Source: Auanema rhodensis (lineage: Eukaryota > Nematoda > Chromadorea > Rhabditida > Rhabditidae). From it: 64,000 bases of DNA. The position numbers and the translations under genes are program-made. Shown one piece after another: positions 36,459 to 48,208 of this stretch. The stretch is taken from positions 6,758,001-6,822,000 of the forward strand of contig OZ059896.1 in the NCBI GenBank assembly GCA_964057225.1. Reading direction: 5' to 3'. Every line of letters begins with the position of its first letter. The stretch's first letter is position 1. A model generated the notes under the pieces. The model saw only the letters and a program-made list of their open reading frames with translations. It made no database searches and was not told where the DNA came from.

Positions 36459-37119
36459 TGATTGAATATGTCATTCGTCGAGAAATCGTGTTTGTTAAGC
36501 GAGAAAATCGTTGCCATGGCGACCTATGTCGTTGGTCGTTGGTAAGGCTAAGAAGGGGGGGGGGTGGTTGAGTTCTTCTCAGATTGAGTGCATAACAAAT
36601 AGAATGAAGAAAAAAGACATTCCCCTCTAAGTTTCATTAAGTTGTATGTTTTCGCATCTTAACAATTGAATACCTCTGAAGTTAAAATAATATTATGCAA
36701 CAAAAACCGATGGTAAATATTTTAATAATTGCATATATGCATTCTTATTTCAGAAAACCAATTAATTATCATAAACTATCAAATCCGTTTTCCTGAAGCA
36801 TTGTATCTTCGAGAGAGGATATATTGGATCTGAAAAGGCTTTCTCTCCCCCCCCCCCCCCCCCCATCTGATTCCCTATGTAGATCTCTGCTTCTTCGTCG
36901 CTTTCCTAAGTTTTCCTCCATCTATCGTAAGGGGAAACAGGTTCATCCCACGAATTTTCTCGCCCTTCATCATCCCACCAACATCTTCCTCCCCCCCCCC
37001 ACCACCAAAGGATTCTACCACATCAAGCAGATACTTTCTGTCTTTTCATTATAGAACAACTCCTGTATTAACCAAAAGAGAAGAAGATAAGGACAAATCA
37101 GAAAGCTCTTTCTAAATAG
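36459..37119. promoter_or_regulatory. Divergent promoter region with long C and G tracts
   Basis: Shared upstream region of the tectonic-like gene (minus) and the MAM gene (plus). Contains the X-box at 36510, a 10-G run (36555-36564), an 18-C run (36847-36864) and a 10-C run (36991-37000). An open frame at 36824-37054 runs through the C tracts and is not considered coding. Confidence 0.55.
36510..36523. promoter_or_regulatory. X-box (RFX/DAF-19-type site) upstream of the tectonic-like gene
   Basis: GTTGCCATGGCGAC matches the nematode X-box RYYNYYATRRNRAC at all positions, on both strands because it is nearly palindromic. It lies 52 bp upstream of the ATG at 36458, in the usual distance range for C. 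elegans cilium genes. The divergent MAM gene starts 597 bp on the other side. Confidence 0.8.
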
Positions 37120-40100
37120 ATGTATACTATACTCTATCTTCTTGGTATTGCATCATCAGGTATGTTATTATACTATTTTAGTTTTCTTTTTAAAAAAAAA
37201 AAAAGAATCTTCATATTTTTTATTTTATGATACCATATAGTGTTGTCTGATTTAGCATGGGCTTGTATGCCTGGCTATGAACGAGAACGAGATCGCCTTA
37301 AAGAACATTTAGGAATAGAATGGGTTCAGAATGGTCTTGATAACACAAGTATGTTTAGAAAAAAATAATTTATATGTATTGTATGTTGCAATATTGTTTT
37401 AGTATTACTTCCAATTACAAAAAAATAATTAAGTAAAACATGTTTTTCTCTCGTGTATTTCCTCTCTTGAATTTCCAATCAGAACGCCGCTTCTTCAACA
37501 TTTCTTTTCCTAATTTCCATTTGGATTAGTGCAACGTTGTTTAGGTTTTTCAACTTCAAAGCCAATTCGTCATGACTATGATTTGAATTGTGATTTTTCT
37601 GATCCAAGTACATGTCAATGGAAGAACATGGGTGAAGGCAATGGCTTAGATTCTCTTGATTTCCATCTTTTTGAGAAAACGGATTTTACGGAATTCCCAG
37701 CCCTTCGTGTTGGACCAGGACCAACAAAAGTTCAGGAAGGTATGTAATTCGAATAGTATTTATATCATAAATAAAACTTGAAAATGAACTTCGAAGCGAC
37801 GTTATCCATTAATTGCTGCAATCGAACAGCAATATACATAGTTTCAATATTTAGTTGAGATGTAGTTGGTAAATATTTTGAGATTTAAAATTAATATCAA
37901 ATTAATGCTTTAAGAACCTAATTCTTGTATTATACTGTCAAACACAGATAAATTTATAGGCGATAAAATGATTTTCACTGGTGATAAACGTCGTGAAGAG
38001 CAACATTCCATATTCTACTCTTCTCCAATTGGCTGTCAGAATACAACTGGAAACTTAACATTCACGTATGTATTACTTTACAATTCTTTTATAATATTTT
38101 ATTGTATTAAAGATATTGGGTATATAATAGTGCTCGTGTAGAAGTTGTTCTTATTGAAGATGAAGGAGATGGATATAAGTTTATATATGAAAAGCCATAT
38201 GTTGATTGTGGTTTGTTTCAGCTGATTTTATAAATTTTGTTATTTAGAAAGCTAATTTTAAATATATTTCTTTTTTAATTATATTTTTAATAATCATTGT
38301 ATTATAGGAACACTTCAAATTAACACCGAATGTCATGCTGTTATTCCTCCAAGACGAACTCCTTTTAGGTGATTATTAGTTATAATATTTTCAATGTCGT
38401 CCTTGTTCTAGAATTGGAATCCGTGCTTATGATATGGCTACTCCAGAAGGTTCCTTTGTGATGATAGACAACATTTTATATAGTACAACGTTGTGTAATG
38501 TTGCAAGTAATGATCTAAGCAGCTTATCGTGATTTGGTTAACTATTTTTTTGACTCTTAGTTGACTTGGGCGACGAATTTCAATCTTTCTCCTTGGAAAC
38601 TGCTGCTGAAGGTTCACCAATTAGCTCAGCTAGCCATTTGAGTTGCTCTGAGTTCGACCAGCATTGTCGATGGAGATCTTCCGGGCAAGGAATTAAGGTA
38701 AAGTACTGAAGACAATTTGAAACAGTCCAACAAGCAACAAGATAATTTTAAATTTTGCATCTTTAGAGTTGGCGTCGTTCCACTTCAAAGCTTCCAAGAG
38801 AATTCTTGTACAACACTACTGGTAATGATATTGGGCCAAACAATCGTTATGCAATTCTTTACATCGAACAAGATACTAAGGTATTTCAAAATACATTTGA
38901 GGGATGATTCTAGAATTCTTCATTACATTGTTCACATTCAACTTTTAAGGGAAAACTAGACTACTTACGATCGGATCCAATTAATTGTCAAAGTCAAACA
39001 GAAAATTCTCTCTCATTTAGGTAATTCAGACTATTGAAATGAGCATTCATTTATATATCTAAACTTTAATTTGAAGATTTTGGAAAACAAAAGAAATTGA
39101 ATTAGAGGCATGTGCAGTTGATGTAAATACTGAAAAAGAAATTGAATGCAAAAATGTTCCATCAGCTATGAGTCCTGCTCCAGTTGTTATATCTTTTCAG
39201 AAAGCAGCAAAAAATTTTATGGTTATTTTAAGTATTATTTTGGGTTGAGTATAAATATCAATTTCAGTTAATAATTCGAGTTAAATCATTTAATAGTGAT
39301 TTTGATGGTGTTGTCATCATTGACGATATTCAATATTCAGCAACTTTATGCACTGATGCATTAAGTGTATTTGATCTGGGAGAGCATTTCTTATCAACTC
39401 CAATGCTTAGTTTACTGTTAAATCGTAATGTTCACTCCGCAAAGGTGTTTCCTGACTGTATAAACGCAAATAATAAATTAGTTATAGGAACTTGCTTGCG
39501 ACTTCTCTAAACGTGCTGCTGACTGTGTTTGGGGATCTACAGAGTCTAATGAAAATCCAGAGGTTGATACAGAAATCGCCGGTAATGTTTGGAGTGTTGG
39601 ACATGGCCCCTTGAATCATGAAAAGTTTTTCTCGTTAACAGGCAGCAGCGACTTACCTGGTAAGGAATTTCACAACTCTATTGAGACAATAATTTACTTT
39701 CAGAGGGTGAGTTTGCTGTCGCTCGTCTTGAAACTGGTGGATCAGCTTTATTGCTATCAGAAGTGATTCGATGCGTCCTTGATAGCGCCAGTATTCAATT
39801 CAATATGTGGATCACGGGATCGGCGACTCTTCAGGTATTACGACATCAGACTCTTAGTTTATCAAGAAGGATATCAGGTTTGTCTCGTTGATGAAGCATC
39901 GCCATCCCTTTTGGACTGTCAACCTGCATCTGCGGGACCTGTGGTAGTGGATTTGCCTGCAATCAAACGCCCATTCCGAATTGCTCTTAGAGCTGAAGCT
40001 CCAGATCAAGGAATGGTGATTGTTGACAACATTGATGTTCAAGTAAGTACATGAAATATAATTTGATATTATCTGATACATTCCATCGCAGGGTGAAGTC

Positions 40101-40771
40101 TGCCCTTCAGTTGTTCGTCAATTCTCTGCGAAATCCTATAGACCTTCAACTGTTGATGTACCTGATCCAAATGCTTGCCGACTGTTATCGTGTGATTTCA
40201 GCAGAGGACATCCATGTCTCTATGAAAGCAGTCAAGTATCAAATGGGGCTATTCATCGGGTAACAAAAATAGTGCATTTGGTTTTTTAATCTTTTTTTTC
40301 AAAGGTTATAAATCATCGCTTAGTCTCAAATTTGGACACAGATCATAAAGTAGCGATTTTGGAATCTGTACCATTCCATCTTAACACTGTTTCTCGTCTT
40401 CATTTTGAATATTCTATTGAGGTAACATCGATATAAATACAACACTGAATTTTTTTAGGGAGACATTTCCTTATTTGTATGTAATGATAGTGCAAAAAAG
40501 GAATTAGAAAATTGTTATAAAGTAGAAGATAAGAACGGAAAAGATTATATTGAATTATTACCCAGTGATACAAAGGTCAGCCAATTATTTTTCAAGCTGT
40601 ATTGTATATAATACAGTAAAATAATTTAAAATATTTCAACCATCGCATCTCTAAATTGAGTTTATATTTTAGATTTACCTTATTGCTCGATTAACGGAAA
40701 ACGGCTCAAAGGGAACATTTACAATTAATAAACTACACCTGACAGATATAGCAGACAATAACGCTTGTTAA
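37120..40771 (+). CDS. Secreted multi-MAM-domain protein, 780 aa, 19 exons
   Basis: Exons 37120-37159, 37241-37348, 37530-37739, 37948-38065, 38113-38210, 38308-38368, 38412-38506, 38561-38697, 38767-38880, 38950-39020, 39077-39221, 39268-39444, 39488-39659, 39704-39834, 39878-40042, 40092-40259, 40305-40421, 40459-40575, 40673-40771. MAM domains mediate adhesion or extracellular protein contacts. The N terminus (MYTILYLLGIASS) is a signal peptide. Four tandem MAM units can be followed by their opening motifs: LNCDFSDPSTCQW (~68-245), LSCSEFDQHCRW (~270-430), LACDFSKRAADCVW (~460-618), LLSCDFSRGHPCLY (~645-780). Each of the first three ends with a (V)(V/M)IDxI-type strand (VMIDNILYS, VVIIDDIQYS, VIVDNIDVQ). 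No C-terminal membrane helix or GPI-like tail is seen, so the product is probably secreted. Intron 39835-39877 is required to keep the third MAM frame. Confidence 0.88.
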
Positions 40772-40850
40772 TTATTTATTAAAAGTTACCTTTATTGGGT
40801 ATGTAAGCTCAAAAGTTTAAAGTGCAATTGTTACTGGTGGTTTCAAAAAG

Positions 40851-40856
40851 AATAAA
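40851..40856 (+). terminator. Poly(A) signal AATAAA of the MAM gene
   Basis: Canonical hexamer 80 nt after the MAM stop codon. Confidence 0.6.
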
Positions 40857-40867
40857 TATATTAGCCT

Positions 40868-40873
40868 TTTATT
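40868..40873 (-). terminator. uba-1: Poly(A) signal AATAAA (minus strand) of the E1 gene
   Basis: Canonical hexamer about 100 nt past the E1 stop. A second minus-strand hexamer lies at 40791-40796. The two convergent transcripts therefore overlap or abut. Confidence 0.55.
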
Positions 40874-40971
40874 GAACAGCACGCTTTACGCGAGAACAAC
40901 ATTATACCGGGAAAAAACACGTGCAGAAGATAGATCACATAAGATACAAGCTGAATATATTAAGAAAAACT

Positions 40972-43900
40972 TCAGAAAACATATCTGATGTATGGAACTT
41001 CAACATCTTCGCCATTTTCATCTTCAGCCATTGTTTCCAAAACTAATGATTTTTGCCAAGCAGGGGTCTCATTTCTAGAAATTTCTTCCAATACGGCTTT
41101 CACTCTACAATTAGAATCATTTTACAAAGCATAACTTTATGAAACAAACTCTTTCTTGAGACGTTCAGTTCTCTTCTGAGGATTCATGAATCCAGAATAC
41201 ATCAAGCAAACCCCGGAAGATACCATTGTGGCTTGGAATCCTGTCTCAGCAGTGAACCAATCTAGCATTTCCTGCAAGGTTTTAGGTCCCTTCAATTCAA
41301 GACGATTCCACAATGTGAACTCATGGGGTCCATACTAAAACCAAATATCATCTTATATACGAAAAAATACACAAACCTTCTTCTTAGGGGCGGCTATAGG
41401 CTCGGAGAATCCGAAAAATGGAAGAGCTAAATTGATGAACCCGTTCTTGAACCTCTCAATAGGAATAGGTGGAACACGCTTTGCATCAATCATCTGACGA
41501 AATCATAATGAAATTGGAAAATTTAAAACAAATTACCTTATGCAACTCTATACAAACTAATCCAGCAACAGCTGCAGTAGTTGTTGCGATGGCTGGAATA
41601 ATTCTACCGGCAATTTGTTTTGTCTTCATTTTGTCAGCTACTTTGATATCGTAATTCTCAGCTCTCAAGTTAGAAGCAGCAGTTACAAATTCCATGTGAT
41701 GATTTGAATCATCATCCTATCAAATAAAATATATATATGAAATTAATAACAATATATCCTCACTTTCTCAAAATCAACAGGAATCAAAGCTGGACTCTCG
41801 TTAACGGAAATTCGGGCCAATGAAAGTTTCAACTGCTCCAAAACAACATCGCAATCATCTAAATAAAGTGATAAACAGAAATACTAGTTTAAAATAACCT
41901 CCTGCAAAAGAAGATCCCTGTTCAGCAGCTTCTTGATCAGTAACAGCAATCTTCACTCCAACTTTAGGCTTAAAAGGTTGAACCTCAACTTTGGCGGCAA
42001 TCTATATCACATTATAAAAAAGGCTTTAAACATTTGGTTGTAACCTCTTTGACTTGCTCAACATCTAGTATGGGGTTCAAACCATATACTCCAGCCTTAA
42101 GAATAGATGCAGCATATACGAAATTGACACTTTCTTCCTGGAAAAGCACAGAAAAACAGTGTAATATAAACATGGACACATACGTGAAGGGGATCCCAAT
42201 TCAATGTATGTGGGCAACGCTTGGTTCCAGACCAAAATTTAGCACCTTGATCAGTTACTTGTTCTGGAGGGAAAGAGTGAAGCATTTGAGCAATATTATT
42301 GTGGTAATTTTCCTAGTATCATAACATTTGGACTAGGAGAATACTTCCCTTGATACCTGATACAGTTTTCGAGCCCAAATAACACATTCAGCAGCATCCT
42401 TGGGACGCTCATCAATCAAAGCATCTTTGACTTGCTGAAGCAACTGAAGTCTTTGACCAATATTAATTTGGTCTAATCGAGCCAAAAATCCTTTTTGATC
42501 GTTGAGGAATTGATTAGCAGTTTCAGCAGGAACTATAAGCAAACATTAAAAATATTTTTTAAACAATTTTAATACCAGTGAAAAGACCCTCAAACAGATC
42601 TCTAGCCCATTGAATAGTATGCTGAATTTCATTAGGGAAGTTTTTAAGAGTACAAATTGGAATCTCTTTCTCTGGAGGATCAACAGATGAGCTAAACAAG
42701 AAAATCACCTGCTTGCATAAAAAAACAATTACCTGTAGGACTCTGTTAGGAAAGGATAAACAACTTGCGTATTACCCTTAGTACCCATCGTGCCTGATTC
42801 CAAAAGTGGTAAACCATAATAAACACAACGTCTATCCATATATCTTCCTTAAAGTCCGCGTTAACATGCGAATGAGAATAGAAACGTACTAGCATCAACA
42901 TTGTCAAGAGCATTAGCTACTCCATTAAGGCTTCCAAAGAAATCATCATTGAAAATACTCTCAGTGTCATTGCCAACACGCTCCGCTAGTGACACGATTT
43001 GAACATCCTTGTTGAAGCCTTTGACGGCATTAGCAGCGCATTCTGATTTTTTATTCTAGAAGCATAATCATGATAAATACTTAAAAACAAATAAGGTCCT
43101 ACTCCAACATCCTTTCTACGGAAAAGGAACTGACGGTTCAAGTTAGAAATTTCAATTTGATCCATATCAGTAATCTTAATTAATCCACCTTCACCACAAG
43201 CAACTCCCATCATAGCCATATTTTTCAAAAGTTCGCATCCAATTGCTCCAGCACCAACAATGAACCATCGTTGCTTAAAGATAGCCTCTTGATATGGCCA
43301 TCCGAATACAGCAGCTTGTCCATCATATCTTGTACCTCTCTACAAGAAAAAACAATAAAATAAACTTGCAGCTTAGTAACTTACAGGAGCACAATCAGCG
43401 GCTGTGAGCTTTTCGGAATCGAAAGAAGACCATTCACCAGGAAGACTTTCAATATGGTCAATATATACCCATTGCTTAAGAGGAGTCATATGATGGGTAA
43501 CAGCTTTCATTGCTTCTTGTGCAGCAATACCGCCTACAACTGAACAAACAGTAACAAGATTTCCGGTTGCCTAAAATAATCATCTAACTCTGTAATGAGA
43601 ATACAAATTTACCTGCGAAGTAAACTCTTTCAAAAGTTTTTCGTCAACTTCCTCCACTGTTTTCAGCTCGGCTTTAAGTAAAGCAACATCTTCAGGTGTA
43701 CGAGGAGCTGGAGAACGACCATACTGTAATATTCCTAGATTATTACAAAAAACATTCACGCAAAAGCAAGCAACCTTAGCTTCAAAACTATACAAAGCAG
43801 ACCACAGTTGATGTAAGCTAGAAGGATAGTCGAACTTTGCAAAGTCCCAGTAAGCGAATTCGGGATCGGCAAGAGAATCAACAAATGATTTGTGAGAAAC

Positions 43901-45604
43901 ATGATATGGAACCTATACTCTATTAATAGAAGAAAGACATTTGCTGAAATACCTTCACTTGTCGTCCCCGTCCACCATCTTCGTACAAGGGTAAATTAGC
44001 AACGTTCTCTGCACCAATGTTGAAAATATGTGGTTCTAAAACTCCATGCGTGAGCAGTTCAAAAATTACCAAGCAATACTTTTCACAGTAACCTTCAAGG
44101 GTTTGCAATCGTTAAGAGCGGTCATGCCCTTAATTTCAGAAAATGTGACATAATCTCCATCCTCTAGCCCGTGCATAGCTTTTTCTAGAGTTGTGACATC
44201 TCCAGTCTCAGAAACATTTTCAATATGAAACTAAAAAAAAAAACGTTGTCCCAGAAATATTGTCCCGTTTTCACCTCTTTGATTTGTTCACCATTCGAAT
44301 CATCAACTCTGAATGAGTCTCCAAGATCAACAAAAATGTAGCTGAAAAGTCCACGAGCATCAGCAATAAGTAATCTCTTTTTGTGAGCTCTAATCCATCC
44401 ACTAACGTTCAATTGAACTTCTCTAGAGCTGTCACTTAAGATAGTGAGCTGAAAAAATGATTTTTTCAGAATTGGATTTCATTTCACATACATCAAACTG
44501 TTTAATATGATCCTCGGTGAGAGATTCTGTTAAAATTTGGCATGTAACAGAATCATTTAAACCTGCCAATCTGTAAAATTTGATAATTTGTATAATTCAA
44601 ACAATAATAGAATCAATACCTTTCAAAGCTAGCTACAGCCCTGTTTTTACCCAGATCGTCCTCTGTTAAATAATATTGAGCCGATAAATCGAACCATGTA
44701 GCTGTCTTGGTATCATGTAATGTAACATGACGAATACCTTTAATAAAGAACATTTTTGAATTTAAAATAAACTTTGAAACCTCCAAGGATAAGATTCTTA
44801 GCGATTTCTACTCCAACACCACCGATTCCAGAAATCAGTACAGAGGCACTTCTCAAATGCATCATAGCAGATTCTCCAATGGCATAACTACAATGATGAT
44901 ATAACTCAAAAAAAGAGTAACCTTAACAAACATTTGACGAGAATATAAATTCTTATCAATATCAGACTCAGTTATCTCCATTGGAGTTCCAGAGTTTCGA
45001 GAATTAGCCATTCTGTCTTTATTACCGTCTTCAGCAGGAAAATTATAAGACTCCTGAAACAGAAAAGTGACCAAAAGATGACAAAAGGAGTAAAGGGAAT
45101 GGGGTCAGGTGCTAGCATACTCGCTGAGCAAGCAAAAACAAACAGCAGAAAATAGAGAGCGCGAAAAAAAACCATCGGAAGGGATGCTTTGTAAAACTTT
45201 TCATAGCAATTCTAATTGAGTCAACTCTGATTTGAAAGTGCTATAGAATTATAAAACCGAACTTATATTTTTTAACACTCAGTTGATTCTTACCTTGGTA
45301 TTTAATAATAGGAATAATCGATACATTAGATAAAATAGTGTTATGTTTAACCTTTCTCATGTTTTAATGTGCAAAAACTGAGACCTACATGCCTAGCCGT
45401 CACAAAACGATGAAACGGAACGTTGGTTGCTAGGTGACATAGAAGAACTGATAGCATTGTTATTGCACGGGCAAGATTTAATAAATATTGAAAATTCACA
45501 CTAACCTTTTGATTCGGGTTATCCGAGCACTCTAGTACACGGGCTTTTTTGGAGGGTGGTGAAGTAGAGATGGTTGAAGACAGTCCCTCAACAATCGAAC
45601 TCAT
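40972..45604 (-). CDS. uba-1: Ubiquitin-activating enzyme E1 (UBA1), 1070 aa, 24 exons
   Basis: Activates ubiquitin with ATP, forms the E1-ubiquitin thioester and loads E2 enzymes. Exons (transcript order): 45604-45506, 45053-44932, 44887-44781, 44737-44620, 44570-44492, 44448-44275, 44230-44080, 44035-43953, 43912-43775, 43723-43613, 43570-43385, 43339-43103, 43055-42890, 42847-42733, 42691-42576, 42532-42357, 42312-42184, 42137-42045, 42001-41899, 41858-41764, 41716-41537, 41493-41377, 41334-41150, 41104-40972. Visible landmarks: inactive adenylation half ([26 protein letters not shown]), active adenylation half ([26 protein letters not shown]), crossover region ([12 protein letters not shown]), catalytic Cys ~642 in [22 protein letters not shown], and a C-terminal ubiquitin-fold domain. 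Full family length. Exon 1 carries a basic SKKARV motif; a second Met at residue 48 could start a shorter form. Confidence 0.97.
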
Positions 45605-47825
45605 AGAAAACTGTAAATAAAGCTTTAAAGATTACTTTTGAGAACAAAATCTTACAGAAATAAATAAAAAAATATAGCACGCTGTTGAGTCTAACAGAAC
45701 AGCTAGGACTAAAGAACGAAGCAGCACCACTTAGTGTCCTAAAAGTAGCCTTGCAACCCCTTTTATACTGAAGAAAAATAAGTAACTGATATTGAAGCAA
45801 ATAACTCGATGAATATTCATATATCAAGTAGAACATTAAAAAGCTCATCAAATATCATAAATTGGCTCAAATTAAGAGTAAAACTTTAGAAATTTTAATA
45901 GCACTCCCGCAACATATACGTAATTATAGTGGCGGCATCGATAACCCTACATGCATATTGAAAAACCACTAGCTAATAGTCATTCCGTCTTATTTTTCGA
46001 GAAAAATCAAATGGTAACACACAGAGAAACAAATAAAGCGATGGAGAGAACGCTACGTCATTTTGTTTTCAAATGTTAAAGGGTTTGCAGTAATATACTG
46101 TAGTCCATGGAGCGTAATTTCCTACTTATTTTTTATTTCCAATGATTGTATATGTTAGAGGAAAAGTTGAACACTAAATGATGCTTTTAAATTTAACACA
46201 ATATGTAAAGTCGCATCCCACAAGTGAAATCGCTTAATATATTTCACAGTTTTTGTTGAATATTCGAAGCGTAAATTATCAAATTGTTTCGAAACGAGTA
46301 AGTGTGTATAGTTTAGATACAGTAATTTCCAAAAAAAATAGAAAATAACTAATTAGAAAAAAAATGCATTCTTATATTTTCGTTCAAAAATACTGTAACA
46401 TACAAGAACTTATTTGATTTAATTCTATTCGAGTTAATTACTGTACTCGCTTAGTGATTCAAGGCACTTGTATACTCATCTAATTTATTAAAAATATTCA
46501 AATTATTAACTGTTTTTATTTTTTTTTGCATAAATTTAAAGATTTTTGTTTAGTTATTAATAACAACTTTATGTTTTTAGTTGTTTAATAGTTATAGATT
46601 TTGCTTGTCATAGCTGCTACTTTCTCGGATTTGGCTGTGTTGCAGATAGTTTGAGCATTTAATGTAAGCCGAAAATCTTCTAGGCTGTATTATATAGTAT
46701 ATAATACTATGTACATATTGTGTAAGTGTATATACTGAAGTATTGACAACATAAGATTGTATAGAGGAATTAATACATGAAGCATTTATACACATCTTCT
46801 TATTTATGTTTTTAGTTCTAGTTCCAGCTTTCAATGAATCTTTTTCCAAATCAAAACTTTGTTTGATTTGAAAAGATTTTATGAGTAAATGATATATCAG
46901 TTTTCATCAAATTCAGGATGACTGCATTATTTTTGTGATCTTGAGTTAGATTTTTATATTGTGCTAAAGTAATCCATATTTAGTCCATTAATAATACAAT
47001 TGCCGGATGCTATTCGAATGCTTCAATGTTGAAATATATTTGAATCAAATTAAATCCGGTTATGATGCTTCGTAGTAAATGTTCAGTCATGTTATTCACT
47101 CTCACCCACCTTTAACCAATTATCTATCTAGAGTCAGTCAAAATTATGTTCGAAACACAATAATAGTGTCCAGTGTACCGTATCCTTATTTTCTGTTCTA
47201 GTATTTACTACTGGACAATGTTGTGAAGGTTTCTTCTGTTTGTTAATATGCAAATGCATCCTTATACATTCGATCTAGTTTTCTTTGTTGTTTCTCTTTG
47301 TTCTCTTGTTCCTTTTTCTCGTTAACCTCTTCTGGATATAGATGTCAATATAACAGTCTCAGTGAATCATGAATCTAACTAATCCTAAACAATTTATATA
47401 AAAAAAAACTTTCGCGTTATGTTCTTTTACTTTTTCCTGCGTAAGTAAAGCGTATGAAGTCTCATATGTTCAATAAGATGCTGCAGGTTGAATAGTTGTG
47501 CCAAAACAAGAGAAATTTATCTTTCCATCAAACTTTGCATGCAGCCTAAAGGGACTGCGATTTTTTCATAGATTTGGTTGGTCTAGAAGTATACGCCTGA
47601 TTATTCGAGTGATAAATGAAGCGATTTCCAAAATGTCTACGAGATTAGTATTTTGTACATGAAGAGTTGTTTGATTCAATTTTATGAAGGCGTGGGAGGA
47701 GGGGGGGGGGGCGGACCTTTTCTCTTCTAGCCAATATTAAAAAGGGCGTGAGCTAGCTCAACAAGCCAACAATGAACCCGCCCTTCTGTTAGAAGCGCAT
47801 AACGTCAACTGACTAGGAGCGAAGG
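45605..47825. other. Intergenic region upstream of the E1 gene and of the small basic gene
   Basis: About 2.2 kb, AT-rich. Open frames on either strand are short and show no recognisable family. Near its right end an 11-G run (47701-47711) and a GC-richer segment with the repeated motif gggcg/cgccc precede the lysine-rich gene and are probably promoter sequence. Confidence 0.5.
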
Positions 47826-48146
47826 ATGGCTGCTGTTGTTTCGAAGAACAAATCTACTAGAACTATTAAAATTACCAAGAAGCCGAAAGTTCCTAAGGCT
47901 AAAAAGAGCACCAAGGTATGTTAAGTTAATATTTTTTCTTAAGAACACATATTTTGAGATTATCAAGAAGACCGGACCTAAAAAAAAAGATAAGAAGATT
48001 ACACCAAAGAAAGCAGTCAAGAAAGTGAAAAAAACTGCTCAAAAGAAGCCAAAGGTTAGTTAATGATTCTTTGATGTTAAAATATAGTTTCAACTATATT
48101 TTTGAAAATTAACAAATAATTTAAACTTTATTATTTACAGAAGTAA
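47826..48146 (+). CDS. Small lysine-rich protein, 63 aa, 3 exons (histone-H1-tail-like)
   Basis: Exons 47826-47915, 47959-48054 and 48141-48146; the last exon holds only the final Lys codon and the stop. The protein is over 40% Lys, with PKK/KKP-type spacing (KITKKPKVPKAKK, KKTGPKKKDKK, VKKTAQKKPKK) and no Cys or aromatic residue. It resembles the C-terminal tail of linker histone H1 or small basic nuclear/sperm chromatin proteins, but the globular H1 domain is missing, so DNA or RNA binding is an inference. Intron 1 ends in gag, an unusual acceptor. AATAAA lies at 48203-48208. The GC-richer upstream segment suggests a well-expressed gene. Confidence 0.7.
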
Positions 48147-48202
48147 TCTATGTTCGTCATTGTAGTCACGTATTCTTTGGCGTTTATCTGTACATGCTCT
48201 CC

Positions 48203-48208
48203 AATAAA
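48203..48208 (+). terminator. Poly(A) signal AATAAA of the lysine-rich gene
   Basis: Hexamer 57 nt after the stop codon. Confidence 0.6.

Noticed and set aside
36824-37054. Pro-rich open frame through C tracts
   Set aside because: It depends on homopolymer runs, and no splice structure or homology is visible.
39835-39857. A 23-nt intron or read-through in the MAM gene
   Set aside because: The 43-nt intron 39835-39877 keeps the MAM frame (SATLQVCLVDEAS).
42034-42324. Plus-strand frames over E1 exons
   Set aside because: Antisense shadow of the E1 coding sequence.
44036-44069. A 34-nt intron, or read-through, in the E1 gene
   Set aside because: The donor at 44079 (gtattg) gives a 44-nt intron and restores the conserved reading TVKKPHIFNIG.
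44888-44921. Donor after 'gttaag' in E1 exon 2
   Set aside because: It breaks the frame; the donor at 44931 gives [13 protein letters not shown] as in other E1 enzymes.
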